The position numbers and the translations under genes are program-made. Of a DNA stretch of 64,000 nucleotides, positions 23,425-35,152 are shown piece after piece. Below the pieces are notes generated by a model. It was not told the DNA's origin and did not search any database. It saw only the letters and a program-made list of their open reading frames with translations. The stretch spans positions 17,428,889-17,492,888 of the forward strand of contig NC_069087.1 of the NCBI RefSeq assembly GCF_947172395.1, written 5' to 3'. This stretch comes from Bicyclus anynana (lineage: Eukaryota; Arthropoda; Insecta; Lepidoptera; Nymphalidae). Position 1 is the first letter of the stretch. Every line of letters starts with the position of its first letter.

Positions 23425-23572
23425 GTACTATGTCGTGTAGAAACCGAAAGGTGTGTGGATTTTCATCCTACTTCTAAAAAGTTAGCCCGCTTCCATCTGA
23501 GATTGCATCATTACTTACCATCAGGTGAGATTGTAGTCAAGGGCTAACTTGTAAAGAATAAAAAAAAAACTT
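23425..23572 (+). mobile_element. SINE family 2, deleted copy
   Basis: GGCTGGTGGGTACTATGTCG joins the central and 3' parts across a deletion. The body and GTAAAGAATAAAAAAAAA tail are intact. Confidence 0.75.
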
Positions 23573-24152
23573 AACACCTATCAAGTGGGCGAGGAAGATT
23601 GGAATTCTGGTGACCATTGCGACGGTGCTTTGTTATTGAACAGAAGATAGATGCTTTTCCACATACGTAATTTATGATTGGACCATCTGCTTTCATTGTT
23701 GTATTTTTGATATTATAAGCTATTCCTTCATTATGGTGATAAAAACAGTAACCCTTCACCAGATGGCGCCACAGGGCGCTATTGGCATGCGCGCGCTCAC
23801 GCCGCCTCACGGATGTGACGTAGCGGAAGCTCCATAAATTGAAAACTAATTGTCATTTAAACACAATCAAGCTGTTAAGAACGCATTCTAACTGCTTAGT
23901 TCGATTTAATTTTAACTGTTTGCTTAACATAACAATTAATTGTAGGTACCACCAAGCTTTAGTATTAAAGCTTAAGTAGTAAATTTAAAGTATGTCATTC
24001 TTATTTCTGCCGTCATTCATTATGGTTGTCTTAGAAGTTACAGGCACTTTAGGCCTATGGTACGCAAGGTCTAATTTCGTACGTGTTCCTTGCTTGCCTT
24101 GAAATTTAAAAGTTCTGATTGCATAGGGAATTCCATAGGGGGTTTTACATAA

Positions 24153-24766
24153 CACCTGCCGGGCTAGCATGGGCCAGGGATAAAATTTTTATCCACCCAT
24201 TATATCCACTGACTAAGGATATAAATCCACCCGTCATAGCATGGCCACAAGGGAAAGACAAATTAATCCCCGATTGACATTACGCGTGGAGATCTTTTCC
24301 ACTTTTTCGTGGGGTAGGGCAGGGGTAGGGTAGGGGTAGGGCAGGGGTAGGGTAGGGGTAGAGGTAAAGAAGGGTAGAGTAGGGATAGAGAACAAGTGCA
24401 CTTATGTCAAAACGAAGCTTGACCGGGTCCGCTAGTATGATAGATACTATAGATACCTACTACAAACCACCGCAAAAAACAATCACCAAACAAAACAATG
24501 CCAACAGAAAACAGATAAATAATATGCACAAAAAGACCAAATATTATCAAATTTACGTTTATTTCGGACTATTAATATACCTAATGCCAATTTATAAGAT
24601 ATATACAAATGGGTTGACAAGTCTTTCCCTCCGTTTATCCACCGGGGATATTATATCCACCGACGTGCCCATGCGCGGTGAGTGGATAAAACGAGTGTGG
24701 GGGATAAACGTTTTATCCTCTCCCCGTGGATAAATTTCTCCCTTGCCCGTGCTAGCCCTGCAGGTG
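24153..24766. mobile_element. TIR element (614 bp) with ATCCAC-rich ends, interrupted by Helitron debris
   Basis: CACCTGCCGGGCTAGCATGG on the left pairs with CCGTGCTAGCCCTGCAGGTG on the right. Both subterminal regions are full of GGATAAA/TTATCCAC motifs, probably binding sites. A GGGTA tract ending GTCCGCTAG (24295-24435) has inserted inside. No transposase is present; the open frame at 24404-24733 spans both repeats and is not a gene. Confidence 0.7.
24313..24435 (+). mobile_element. Truncated Helitron 3' end with GGGTA array, copy 3
   Basis: A GGGGTAGGGCAGGGGTAGGG array of about 80 bp is followed by AAAACGAAGCTTGACC and GGGTCCGCTAG before T. This is the same order as at the 3' end of 55792-57132. 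Confidence 0.7.
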
Positions 24767-25955
24767 GATCAACCATTACTCATTACTGTAAGAATACAAA
24801 TGCATTACATGCTGGACAACGGTAAAAGTTGGACGGTCGATAAAGATATTTTTTTTTTCAGGAACAGTTATTCTGCATAAATAAAGTTCTGTTTTGGTAC
24901 CCAGTGTCCTTTTTGTACCCTTAATAATTGACTATGTAAAACTCTACAAGGACAGCTGGTAGAGGCGTGAAAGCGTAACAAACAAATAAACGAACAATCC
25001 AACATTTGCATTGATTTATAATATTAAGGATTATTATATTGTAAAATGATTGCTTACGAGAAAATATAATTGAAATGTAGGTCATTTAGAGGTCCTAACC
25101 CTGCGTCTATCGCGACTGTACCACAAAGTCAAGATAAACATAATTCCTAATAGTTATAATATTTACTCATAGCTTTATTATTACTTACAAGTTATCGCTA
25201 ATGTGTCACGTAATTAATTTTCTTGTTAATTATAACTATTATGATATTGTCGTGACATCAAAACATGCCGACTTCCGTTTGCCTTAACTGATTACATCTT
25301 ATGAGAATATTGTTCTATAAGATTTTTTTATATGTAGTGGTATTCTGAATACATTAAATTATACAAATCAGGAGCCTTTATTACGATACATACCTACTAT
25401 TTAAATTCATATTTACGAAACTATCGTGTTTGTTGACGTCACTATCTAATAGAGAATTCAATTATTAAAAAAAAATGTTAAAATCTCTGACTTCTTAAAC
25501 TTAAACTATTTTTTGAACTTAAAGGTCCGAAATCAAACAAGATAGACTAACGATTTAACTAGACTTAAGAATGACTTACCATCAATAAGTAATTAAATAA
25601 AACATTAAAAAGAACTACAAAGCGTGATAGAACAAATTAAAAACATTAAAAAGCAACTGAGCGACATTTTAATGCCAAGTAGTCAATGTATACAGTCAAG
25701 GTTTGTTTGGAGTTAAGTCACATCGGTAACATAAACAAACATACAAACAGAGAGCTGATTCAGCAGACCTCTGAGGTCGCACGTTCGTATGACAAATTTA
25801 TATAACAACGTCTTTACTGCGAACGAATGACAAAGAAGTGACTAAGGAATTACTATGTTGCAATTTGCTAGAAATTCGGCTATAGGTGATGACAAATTAA
25901 TTAACCTCGTTAATTGGTTAGCCGGTGCGGCTTCGAGTAATAATCAGGGTCTTTA

Positions 25956-26220
25956 CCTGTAGCTATGTGGCACGTCGATTTTTTTTTTTTATAAATCAAA
26001 TCATTATTTATTTGCTAGAATGTGGATAGGTACATCATCTAGACATTCAATTAATATATTATAGTGCAAAATTTCCACAACAAAAAATGTGTTGGAATGA
26101 CAGATCCAATTGATCTTGATCACGTGACCTGTCGATAACAAATGTCATTCACATACATTTTTGAATTTTCGAAGCGTTTGCGATTGTAGAAAGAGAATTG
26201 TCGTGCCACATGGCTACAGG
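25956..26220. mobile_element. CACGTG-core MITE, longest copy
   Basis: The left end CCTGTAGCTATGTGGCACGT pairs with the right end CGTGCCACATGGCTACAGG. The right side contains TTGATCACGTGACCTGTCG-like sequence (GATCACGTGACCTGTCGATA) and GAAGCGTTTGCGATTGTAGA. Confidence 0.8.
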
Positions 26221-26377
26221 CCCAGGTCGTCGGTCAAACTATGTATTTTTTTTTAGTTAGTTCGGAGTTGGTGATAGCTGATAGAGATACGTAACAAAGT
26301 CACACATTATCACCTGCTAAGTCGCTTTGGAACGGCTTGGTGGGTCTAAGCTCCATAGCCTTCTCCTATAAGGATGT

Positions 26378-26555
26378 GCTACCGGCAAAGACGTACCGCC
26401 AAGCGATTTAGCGGTACGATGTCGCGTAGAAACCGAAAGGACAGTGGATTTTCATCCTACTCCTAACAAATTAGCCCGCTTCCATCATAGACTGCATCAT
26501 CACTTACCATCAGGAGAGATTTTAATTAAGGGCTAATTTGTAAATAATAAAAAAT
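26378..26555 (+). mobile_element. SINE family 2, 5'-truncated
   Basis: GGCAAAGACGTACCGCCAAG, GATGTCGCGTAGAAACCGAA, TTAGCCCGCTTCCATCATAG and ACTTACCATCAGG are in family order. It directly follows a LINE-tail fragment (26325-26375, TGGTGGGTCTAAGCTCC). Confidence 0.78.
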
Positions 26556-27262
26556 ATATAGGTACCTACTGAAACATTAGTAACTAAATACTTAAACTGT
26601 ACCTACAAACATTTGCCACCTGTACGATCTGATTCATGTTATAATATAAATACAATGGAAGGAAATGTGTTCACCTTATAAGAAACACATTGGAGTCATA
26701 TTACTTAAATTCTATGGACTATGTTGTATGGATGAGTATTAGGTATCTCTAAGCGCGTCCAATGTCAGTGCATCTCAAGTAGATAGAAATTCTGAAAATG
26801 TTTAATATCCATGATCATATTTAAAAATTTCCAGGCTACCTTTCACCTAACCTACTAATCATGATATCTTTAATAATATAAAACGTTTATTCAGCTAAAG
26901 ACTAGCCACTAACCATCCAACAAGTCCACGTGCCTGCAGTGCTAACTTTGTGTACTTGTAATAAATAACTGAGTGCCTAGCATTACCGATCTCGGCTGTT
27001 ACTGAGACCAAAAGGAAAACAAAAACATCTTATTTTGACGGCCTAACTTAAAACCAACCCAACACCACATGCTAGGTAGTCAAATTATTGTCCAACTTAC
27101 TGGACCGATATAGCAATAGCATAATCAAATAAACACACCCATGACATCAAATCATTGCGTAGGATACAGGAATCTATCGTAAGCCATATGGTGAGGCTGT
27201 GGGCGGTGACGTCATTCCCATTCATGACTACCGCGCTGTCGATACATATTCACATACTCTAC

Positions 27263-27445
27263 TGTTAGCCACTTACCATCCAATAAGGTCTCGTGTCTGC
27301 AGGGCTAACGGCAGGACATCTGATAACACTGATAGTGATGTGCATGATATCATGCAGATCGCGACCCACACACGATCAGTTTTATCGGATTTCCTGCCGA
27401 TAGCGCTGTAGGCACGTGAACTTATTGGATTATGAGTGGCTAGCA
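27263..27445. mobile_element. Palindromic MITE with ATGATATCAT core
   Basis: GTTAGCCACTTACCATCCAA on the left pairs with TTGGATTATGAGTGGCTAGC on the right. The arms continue through GGCAGGACATCTGATAA and TTATCGGATTTCCTGCC to the self-complementary core near 27343-27356. Related sequences are at 26905-26955 (one arm) and 51614-51745. Confidence 0.82.
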
Positions 27446-28739
27446 TATCGCTGGACTGTCCAAATCAGATACTACAGAGAATAGGGCTAATAAAAATTAT
27501 TATATTGATAAGGTGGAAACAAGGTAATATTTGAACACACAAAAATACAGGTTTTTTGATTTCCAGTAATAAGTAGTATTATCTTTTATTAATATTCTAT
27601 TTTACAATTTTCTATAAAATTAACAAGCTTCTTTCAAATAAATTTAACGGGGCTCTGTCAAAAATAATATTAAAAGTTACGTATTTTTTTTTAATTTCAT
27701 TTTTTATTTCACCGCCGCATAAATTCAAGATGTGTGCCGTAGACCAGCCCTACTCAACGGCAACTATATCGGCAGCAAGGTGTTTGATTACGCGGGACAA
27801 TTATAGAAATCGAAATGTTCATTGGTTTACTCATTGATTTTGTTATCATATCTTGTTTTTAGTCATAATGTTTGTCTGAATCACATGATTATTGTTTATC
27901 ATTTTAAGATAGGTGTTACCTAATTCTGTTTAAATCTACCACATTTCATTTATTTCTTTTTAATTTTTCAATAAGATTTGATTCTACCACTGGTTCTAAA
28001 GGCTTTGCCGAGTGCCAAGAAGAGCCTGCAAGAGACTCGACAAAGTCCTTAAATAAAACAGATATGTAATATACCCACTTCCTGTTTTTAAAAACTAAAA
28101 GACATTCTTGAATATCTATCTATATGAACAAACATAATATATGTATGCAGCACCCAAGTTATTAAACAAACAAGTAGGTAATTATTGCAGGTAATGTATG
28201 GGTCACAGATATTACACATTTTGTGACTCAGATTTATATCCAAGTCGTGCAGTCTTGCCGGCGTGACCTAACATTAATAATCACAGTCGATATGTGATGG
28301 CGTAAATTCTGCGAAGTGTAGTAGGTATAGGTATGGGTAGGTGTAGGTAAATCGGCACATGCCCACGCGCATGACATAACGCCATCTGGTGGTGTTGCCG
28401 TCACCGCGACCGTGGACGTTTTATTCAAAACAATCGCTTCATTTTAATACGTGACTATTTTTGTACAACAAACTGATATTTAATTATACAACCTGATATA
28501 AGTCAGATTTTTTCCCTCTAGATTACCTTTAAGCGATTCAGCGTTAAATATCGTAAGGTTACTTATTTAAACAGCCGAAGTAAGTAACATCGCTTGGTAA
28601 AAAAACCTTATATAAATGACATGAGTGACGTAAGTTGATTTTACTAGACAGCTTGGTACGAACTTCGATCAATTCTACCAAAGGTCCTCAAACTATTTTG
28701 GGCCTGAAACTAGACATTTCTATATTCATAATTACATAA

Positions 28740-28930
28740 TCTATTCTTATATTATAAAGCTGAAGAATTTGTTTGAACGCACTAATCTCAGGAATTACTG
28801 GTCCGATTTGAAAAATTCTTTCAGTATTAGATAACCCATTTATCGAAGAAGGCAATAGGCTATATAGTATCCCTGTATTCCGGAACACGGGAAAGGAAAC
28901 CACGCGGAAGAAACCGCGCGGCGTCAGCTA
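28740..28930 (+). mobile_element. Helitron-like short element, subfamily 1
   Basis: TCTATTCTTATATTATAAAG through GAACGCACTAATCTCAGGAA to GCGCGGCGTCAGCTA. The terminal G of CTAG is lost. Confidence 0.75.
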
Positions 28931-29422
28931 TATTCTATATTAATAAAGAAAATATGTCTCTTGTCACATTCACATTTCTTTACATACAGACTTTACTACA
29001 TTTTGTGAATTGTGTGATCCATGCTCTTGACGCTTGATACTGTTTAGTCTATACAAACTAGGTGAGAGCATAAAATAGCAAGTGGCTCTCAACCCAGTTA
29101 CTTCTGTTTATGAAAACAAAAGGCGCCATTGTGCGATCGGCATCCTCAGCTATGTTAAACAGTGAAAGGTGCAAATGCTTATTGACACGTGCAAGTGTCA
29201 TTTTCAAAAGCTAAGAGTCCACTTATCACGGCCATAATTGTGGTTCACGCGTGCTGAAATGTGTTTCTATTTGTTCAAACTGCGGTGGTCCATCGGCGGA
29301 CAAACACTTGTCTTGTGTTCCTATTTACTTCTACCTACCCGGGAGCTGCATCGATTACAATAATTTGATTAAACAAATAACCGCTTTAATCGAATTCCCG
29401 AACACGTTATTTGCTATGGTCG

Positions 29423-29563
29423 AGCCTTGATAGCCCAGTGGATATGACCCCGCCTCCGATTCCGGAGGGTGTGGGTTTCACGCGGTAGCCAAACCCTCTC
29501 TCATTTGAGAGGAGACTCGAGCTCAGCAGTGAGACGAATATGGGTTGATAATGATGATGATGA
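29423..29563 (+). mobile_element. SINE family 1 with large internal deletion
   Basis: The head GAGCCTTGATAGCCCAGTGG with CCGGAGGGTGTGGGTTT is fused to the tail GAGAGGAGACTCGAGCTCAG..GGGTTGATAATGATGATGA. Confidence 0.8.
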
Positions 29564-30346
29564 CCAATATGCCCAGGATAAGATCAATCGATATGATAAT
29601 ATCGATAATTTCATTATGAAATTGAATAATTATATGGAAATTATATAGAAAATGATTTTTTTTCGGTCTGTTATTGTTTACACGGATTATTACAATATAT
29701 CTACTAACTACATTAAGAAAAAGAACTGGCTCTATAGTTGACTATTAAAAAAAAATTATGATGACGATATATTATCGCCAAAAACAATAAAAAACAGAAC
29801 CATCTCATTTGAATGTTTGTTAAAAATAATCTTGAAACACGGAAGCAGAAAAAAAATGTTTTTATAATAATGTGATTTAATTAATTTAGCATATAAACAT
29901 TAGTAGTACACATAGAATAGAAATATTACATAGCAAATTAGCTAAAGCTTAAAATATTCTAAACTCAAATCTCTATACTGAGACTCTAACAATTAACAAA
30001 CACGTCTAATAAGTAGCAAGACAACCAAGCAAGCATGCGCCTATTATAATAAATGATAATAAAGTAGGCAACACAACAATGTAGAGGTTTGAAGACAACG
30101 AGAGACTTCCTCTGGCTTATCTCAGCGTGTTTACAATAACGACATAAAACATAACACGCCTGATAACGTAATAGTTTAAAATTACCACATCGCTGCAGCG
30201 CTGTACGGAGGTACATTGTTTATGACTAGATGTGCTGCTTCATATCTGGAGATCTTTTATAAATAAAAATTTAATTATTACAAAATTACGCTTGATGTTG
30301 AAGATGCAGTTTAATGCTGATGGAGTTCTAACTTAGACACGGTACA

Positions 30347-30546
30347 GTAAAGGTTGGCCACACAGCGGACGGGCATGGATAGGAGGAAGGCGGGACGGGA
30401 CGGTAACGTGACACTGGCAGGAGTTATTAATTGCTGTATTTGTTAATATAGACGTTATTTTTGAGGTGTACTATATTAACTAGTAGATTACAACGGTTCA
30501 TGTCGCGACGCCCTCCCATCCCGTTCACTGTGGCGAAGACTTTTAC
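30347..30546. mobile_element. TIR MITE (about 200 bp)
   Basis: GTAAAGGTTGGCCACACAGC..GGACGGG on the left resembles the reverse complement of CCCGTTCACTGTGGCGAAGA..CTTTTAC on the right. The interior is AT-rich with TTAATATAGACGTTATTTT. Confidence 0.65.
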
Positions 30547-30818
30547 CTCACACAACATAAAACACTTAATCTACCTGAACACAATCAGTCATAAAGTAAA
30601 AAAAGTTGTCAATTAAAATTTAAGTCTAGACTACAAACATTTGTTTAAATTGCAATACATGAGATGGCGTTTTGTTTAAAATAATGGTCTTTAAACACAA
30701 AGCATTGCTTTGATCATTTTTAAAACAGCCCAAAAATTAGTGGCCCATAACCCATAAATGACGGTTCTTACGACAGTCACCAACCTCTCCGCTAAGGTCA
30801 AATGGACCGTAAACGTAA

Positions 30819-31067
30819 CATCGGCTTCGAGTTACAGCGAGGTCTAAGCGACGGGACCACCCGGCCCACGAGCGGTAGCGTGCGAACATCGTGCTAACTG
30901 AACTTTGCAACCGCCTGCCGCATATTAAATGTGACGGAGACGTGATAGACACGTTAGAACACACCGTGCCAAGAAACCATGTACCGCAGGATGTAAAACT
31001 TATACAATATGACAGACAGCAGCAAAAGGATCTAGAGCGAGAAATAAGTAGACAAAAATGGATGTAA
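30819..31067 (+). pseudogene. Unidentified coding-like stretch with internal TAG
   Basis: One + frame runs 30819-31067, with a single TAG at 30876 and a TAA stop at 31065. After the TAG it encodes 62 residues of mixed, protein-like composition (LTELCNRLPHIKCDGDVIDT, then EHTVPRNHVPQDVKLIQYDR and a charged QQQKDLEREISRQKWM end). AATAAA follows at 31075. The region is less AT-rich than its surroundings. The family is not recognised. It may be a decayed retrocopy or transposon ORF; no acceptor suitable for an integrin exon was seen. The antisense open frame (30737-31075) is probably its shadow. Confidence 0.3.
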
Positions 31068-31259
31068 TGTTGCAAATAAAAAACACGATTTTGTACTATT
31101 AAATGAAGATCATCATTTTGCAGGAGACATTCGTTTTATGGTACGTAATTAGGCGCATTCCTTTTGTTTCCATAAATGAAAATTATCTTTCAAGGAAGAA
31201 AGATATATTGTTGCTTAAGCTTAAGTTATAAATACTGTAGGCACAGGCGTTAGCTTTAG

Positions 31260-31352
31260 CGTTTTCTGTTCTAAGGTAGATATTGACAACAATTAAAATC
31301 TGCAATATTAAATTATACTTACCAAAGATGCATGACATTAAGATATAACAAC
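31260..31352 (+). repeat. Direct repeat copy A (partner 32150-32240)
   Basis: CTGCAATATTAAATTATACT and CCAAAGATGCATGACATTAA recur about 887 bp downstream with a few mismatches. Weaker similarity extends upstream. Confidence 0.75.
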
Positions 31353-32149
31353 AAGTTTTAAGCAGACTGAAACAAAATATAAAGGCAAATCGAATTTGTT
31401 AGCATAACCTCTTGCATGAAAAGAATCAATTATCTGGTATGTTTGATAAAGCAAGCTAATGTTTTAGAGTTTGAAGCATTTCTGTACATTATATCAATAG
31501 CATAATAATTCAATTGTTGAGTACAATTAATAGAAGATTCAACACGAAAGATAAGGGAACGTTAGGAAGCATATTATTAACATCGGTCCCTTTTTATATC
31601 TACTGATGAAGTTACTAAAAATGAGACGCACGTAGGTGTAAAAATAACCCAACGTCTCACTTCCTCCGCGGACGGCTATTTCCCTCGCGTCCGTGTAAAT
31701 ATAGCGTATCGTAACGACTGGGGTTGCTCGTTAAAGGTTACCGCTTTGCCGGATTAGCATCTTCAAGTGTGTTGAGAGTTTTATTTTGTTTCGAAAACTT
31801 TATAGTAATAAAATTTCTATATAGAGACACTAAGGCTTAGTTACAACGAAGGGTGGAATAGTTTATTCCAGTGACAATAAGCTTCTTGATATTTGACGAC
31901 CACACAATTTCACAGTTTTGTAATGCTTTAAAAAATCGTGTATTGCAGGAAAACGCAGCAGAACCTTGCCTAATGAGAAGGTTCTGCTTTCATGTGACGT
32001 CAGTTTAAGAATAGAAGAGAAATCAAGCGATTTACAGATCCAGTAAAGTATCGTGTAGATAGAATATTGGATAAAGAACATCTTTAAAGGTTTATTTGTT
32101 AGACTGCACCATTACTCAACAACAGTCCCCGCATTCTGTTAAGTTACAG

Positions 32150-32240
32150 CGCTGTAGCTTTGTTAAGGCATTGACAAAAATTAAATTCTGCAATATTAAA
32201 TTAAACTTTCCAAAGATGCATGACATTAAGATAGAACTAT
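32150..32240 (+). repeat. Direct repeat copy B (partner 31260-31352)
   Basis: CTGCAATATTAAATTAAACT and CCAAAGATGCATGACATTAA match copy A. Confidence 0.75.
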
Positions 32241-33759
32241 ACTAGATACTAGATTCCAAAATAAATACCAATAAGATGAAATTGGTAAATTAACAGAATT
32301 TCGACACAAAGATTCAAATACGATAAACGATTCAGGTCGCACAGAATAAACCTGAAACGTTGCAGCTGTTCAGACATATGGTAAGACGGTAAGACGGTAA
32401 GGCATATATTATAATGACTATCCATGCGGTGAGTATATAAAGTCGCGTGCTGCACTCTTGTATTCAAAAGAAACGATACTTGAACACCTGCGATCGAATT
32501 GAAAACTTTTGTGATGCCGAACACTGATAATCCACGACAACCAGTTAAATGATTTACGACTTTAAATGAAAAGGATAAAGTTGAAGATCATTTGTAGTGG
32601 AATGAAGGTAGCGAGGACGGAAGGGCACGCGCGTACCGGGTCGGCGGCGGACAGGTGGCGAGTGATTTAATTAGAGGACAAGAGGAACCTCCGCCGAGCG
32701 GGGCATTACCTTCCTGTCTGGGTAGGAGGTAGGAGGTATGCTTTTGATATTGAATTGCTCATTAAATTAATTATTAAAAACATCTTTCTTTCGCTCAACG
32801 CAACGCAGTTTCTTGAAATTCACTTTTTTTGTAGTGGGCTAATTTCATTTCATCTCGATTAAGACTGCTAATCTTTAGATTAGACATTTATATGTCGTTA
32901 GCGCATGCTATGCTTACTGTTCAGGTTGTACTGTTAAGGTGGATATTAATTTCAGTTGATAACCTAAACATAATTTTATGTAGTTAGATATAGTCGACGA
33001 ACCCAATAGATGAGTGACTTGATCTTAAGTTCCTGCAACGTATTTCTACGTATTTATTTATATGAGGCTTACACCTTAGGGATAGGTGTAAAGCCTCACA
33101 TATTTACTGTTATTTAACCCGAAAAGTTTATAAAGAATTTCTCCAAAACACTGCAGCTTGACGGCAATAATAAGCATTGGTAACTCCTCGAATGAGTCCT
33201 GGCACAAACAGTTTTCTTTCTATATTTATCTATCTAAGCTAAAGATATCTAATTAAAAATCGTAGATACGGGATATCTACAAGATAACACATAAAAACTG
33301 TAAGTAAATCTCTTAGTATCTATCTTCTGTGCTCAGCTGCTTTAGTTTGCCGTTGACGTCACTGCGATGCCATTATGGAGCCTACGGCACATACACAATC
33401 AGAAAAGGATTGCTTCCAAACTCGTCGAATTCTTAGCAAATCAACTCAAATCCTCTCACCTTACCTAATCAGTTAATCACTACCCCGCTGATCAATTCCG
33501 AACTTTCTTGTTAGGCGCATATATTTATGAATTGCATGACTATAAATGGAGGAAGTCAGTTATGGCGACGGCATTTCATTACAAGCGGAATTTTTATGTT
33601 AATTAGTTATTCATTCATTAAAATATATATACATGGCGGTTAAATTTATTAAATCGGCTACATTGAGTGTAAAATAATAAAATTTCCATATACTGATAAA
33701 CTTTTAATTAATTATGGCCGTTGCCGTTAGCGATCGCTACAGACTGTATCATAATCATA

Positions 33760-33836
33760 GAGCCCCCACACACGGGTGGTCGTCATGCGTCCTAAACACG
33801 TAAGATAAACAACTGGCTGTGGACGTGTGTGGAGCC
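33760..33836. mobile_element. Very short TIR MITE (about 77 bp)
   Basis: GAGCCCCCACACACG on the left pairs imperfectly with CGTGTGTGGAGCC on the right. No clear TSD. Confidence 0.45.
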
Positions 33837-34146
33837 ATAAATTTCCGTACTTCGGTATTGTATATTTCGTAGTGTGGTACAAGTTGAAAAAGATAGAGGT
33901 TCAAATAGAGGTTCCGATTTTCTCTGATATTTACTACTGCATCTTCGTTTAATATTAAGCGTGATTGTGGCTAAGCATTAGCATAAACAGTGAAACAATA
34001 ATGAAAAGAAGATATCGTTATGGTTACCAAATTATTTTTCGTAAACGAATAATTATTAGATACAATTTAACTAACAAGAATTATATTAAATTATAAATAT
34101 AAAATAATAACAAGAACAAACGTAAGAAATGTTTGTCAGCGTTTAA

Positions 34147-34372
34147 TTTTACTAATATTATAAACGCGAAAGTTTGTATGGATGTTTGTTTGGATCTTTG
34201 GATGTTTGTTACTCTTTAAAGCCGCAACTATTAAACCGATTTGGCTGAAATTTGGATTGGAAATAGATTTTACTCTGGATTAATACATAGGCTACTATTA
34301 ATCCCGGAAAAATCCATGGTTCCCGAGGGATTTGTAAAAAACTACACCTACCAGTCTGATGGTGACCGCTAG
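34147..34372 (+). mobile_element. Helitron-like short element, subfamily 2
   Basis: TTTTACTAATATTATAAACG, GGATGTTTGTTACTCTTTAA, ATTTGGATTGGAAATAGATT and CCATGGTTCCCGAGGGATTT are in order. It ends GACCGCTAG before T. Confidence 0.78.
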
Positions 34373-34933
34373 TTTACAATAATTTTGGAAAACGCTACTG
34401 CCTTGTCGTCTGGGCCAAACATTTTCTCCCGATTAAGGCTAAGGGCTGCTAATTATTATTAGGTCAGATCAGATCGTATTGCTTTTGTAGATGTTCATGA
34501 TAACCTGACCAATGTGGTATCCTAAATTTTAATCATATAATTATGAATACATTAAAATTGTTTTGTTTGAGGGTTCTAAAAATATTAGGGAAAATATTAA
34601 AATCCAGTTAAGTTCGACCCAGCTTGTATTAATTTTGGAATTTATACTATCCAAATTAGCGATGTGAAGCTTTGGGCGTTATTACCCTCTCGTAACAGCA
34701 ATAGTTATTAAATAAAATTCAGACTTATGTAAGGTAAATAGATTCTTATAAACTCAGGTTAACTTCTAAATTAGTGAAAACCTGATTGTTGACTATCATT
34801 TCTTTATTGTCCTTTTTTAATTTTATATAATGTCAATATAAAAATATGTATAATATAAAATACTACTAAAAATTATATATAAAAAAATAAACCCTCCTGC
34901 TTCGGGACATTTGAGTGCAGAAGCAACCGATGG

Positions 34934-35152
34934 TCAGGGCGCCAGAGAGAGGAACCTGCTCACGACATGCGCCATCTCAAGAATCACTGTCTTCTGTATC
35001 CGACTCTTGATCCAGCAGTCAAGTGAATGCTTCTTAAGATGTTGGTCGAAACTTTCCGCTATAAGACCATTGACTGAAACAATTATTATCGGAACAATAA
35101 TAGTCGACTCTTCATTCTACATGGCGATAATCTCCTGAGCAAGGTCCAAGTT
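34934..35152 (-). pseudogene. Non-LTR retrotransposon C-terminal fragment, one internal stop
   Basis: The minus strand reads NLDLAQEIIAM, a TAG (probably a former Trp codon), then NEESTIIVPIIIVSVNGLIA, ESFDQHLKKHSLDCWIKSRI, QKTVILEMAHVVSRFLSLAP and a stop at 34934-34936. This VSVNGLIA..HL..L..WI..QK.V.LE.A..V.RFL pattern is the C-terminus of reverse-transcriptase proteins of common lepidopteran LINEs (recalled, not searched). No nearby RT core remains. The + strand open frame at 34911-35138 is its shadow. Confidence 0.72.

Noticed and set aside
24404..24733. 109-codon + strand open frame
   Set aside because: It starts in a Helitron end and finishes in the TIR of a transposon, so it is a chance frame across repeats.
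30737..31075. 112-codon minus-strand open frame
   Set aside because: The + strand of the same interval has more protein-like composition and a stop followed by AATAAA; this frame is most likely a shadow.
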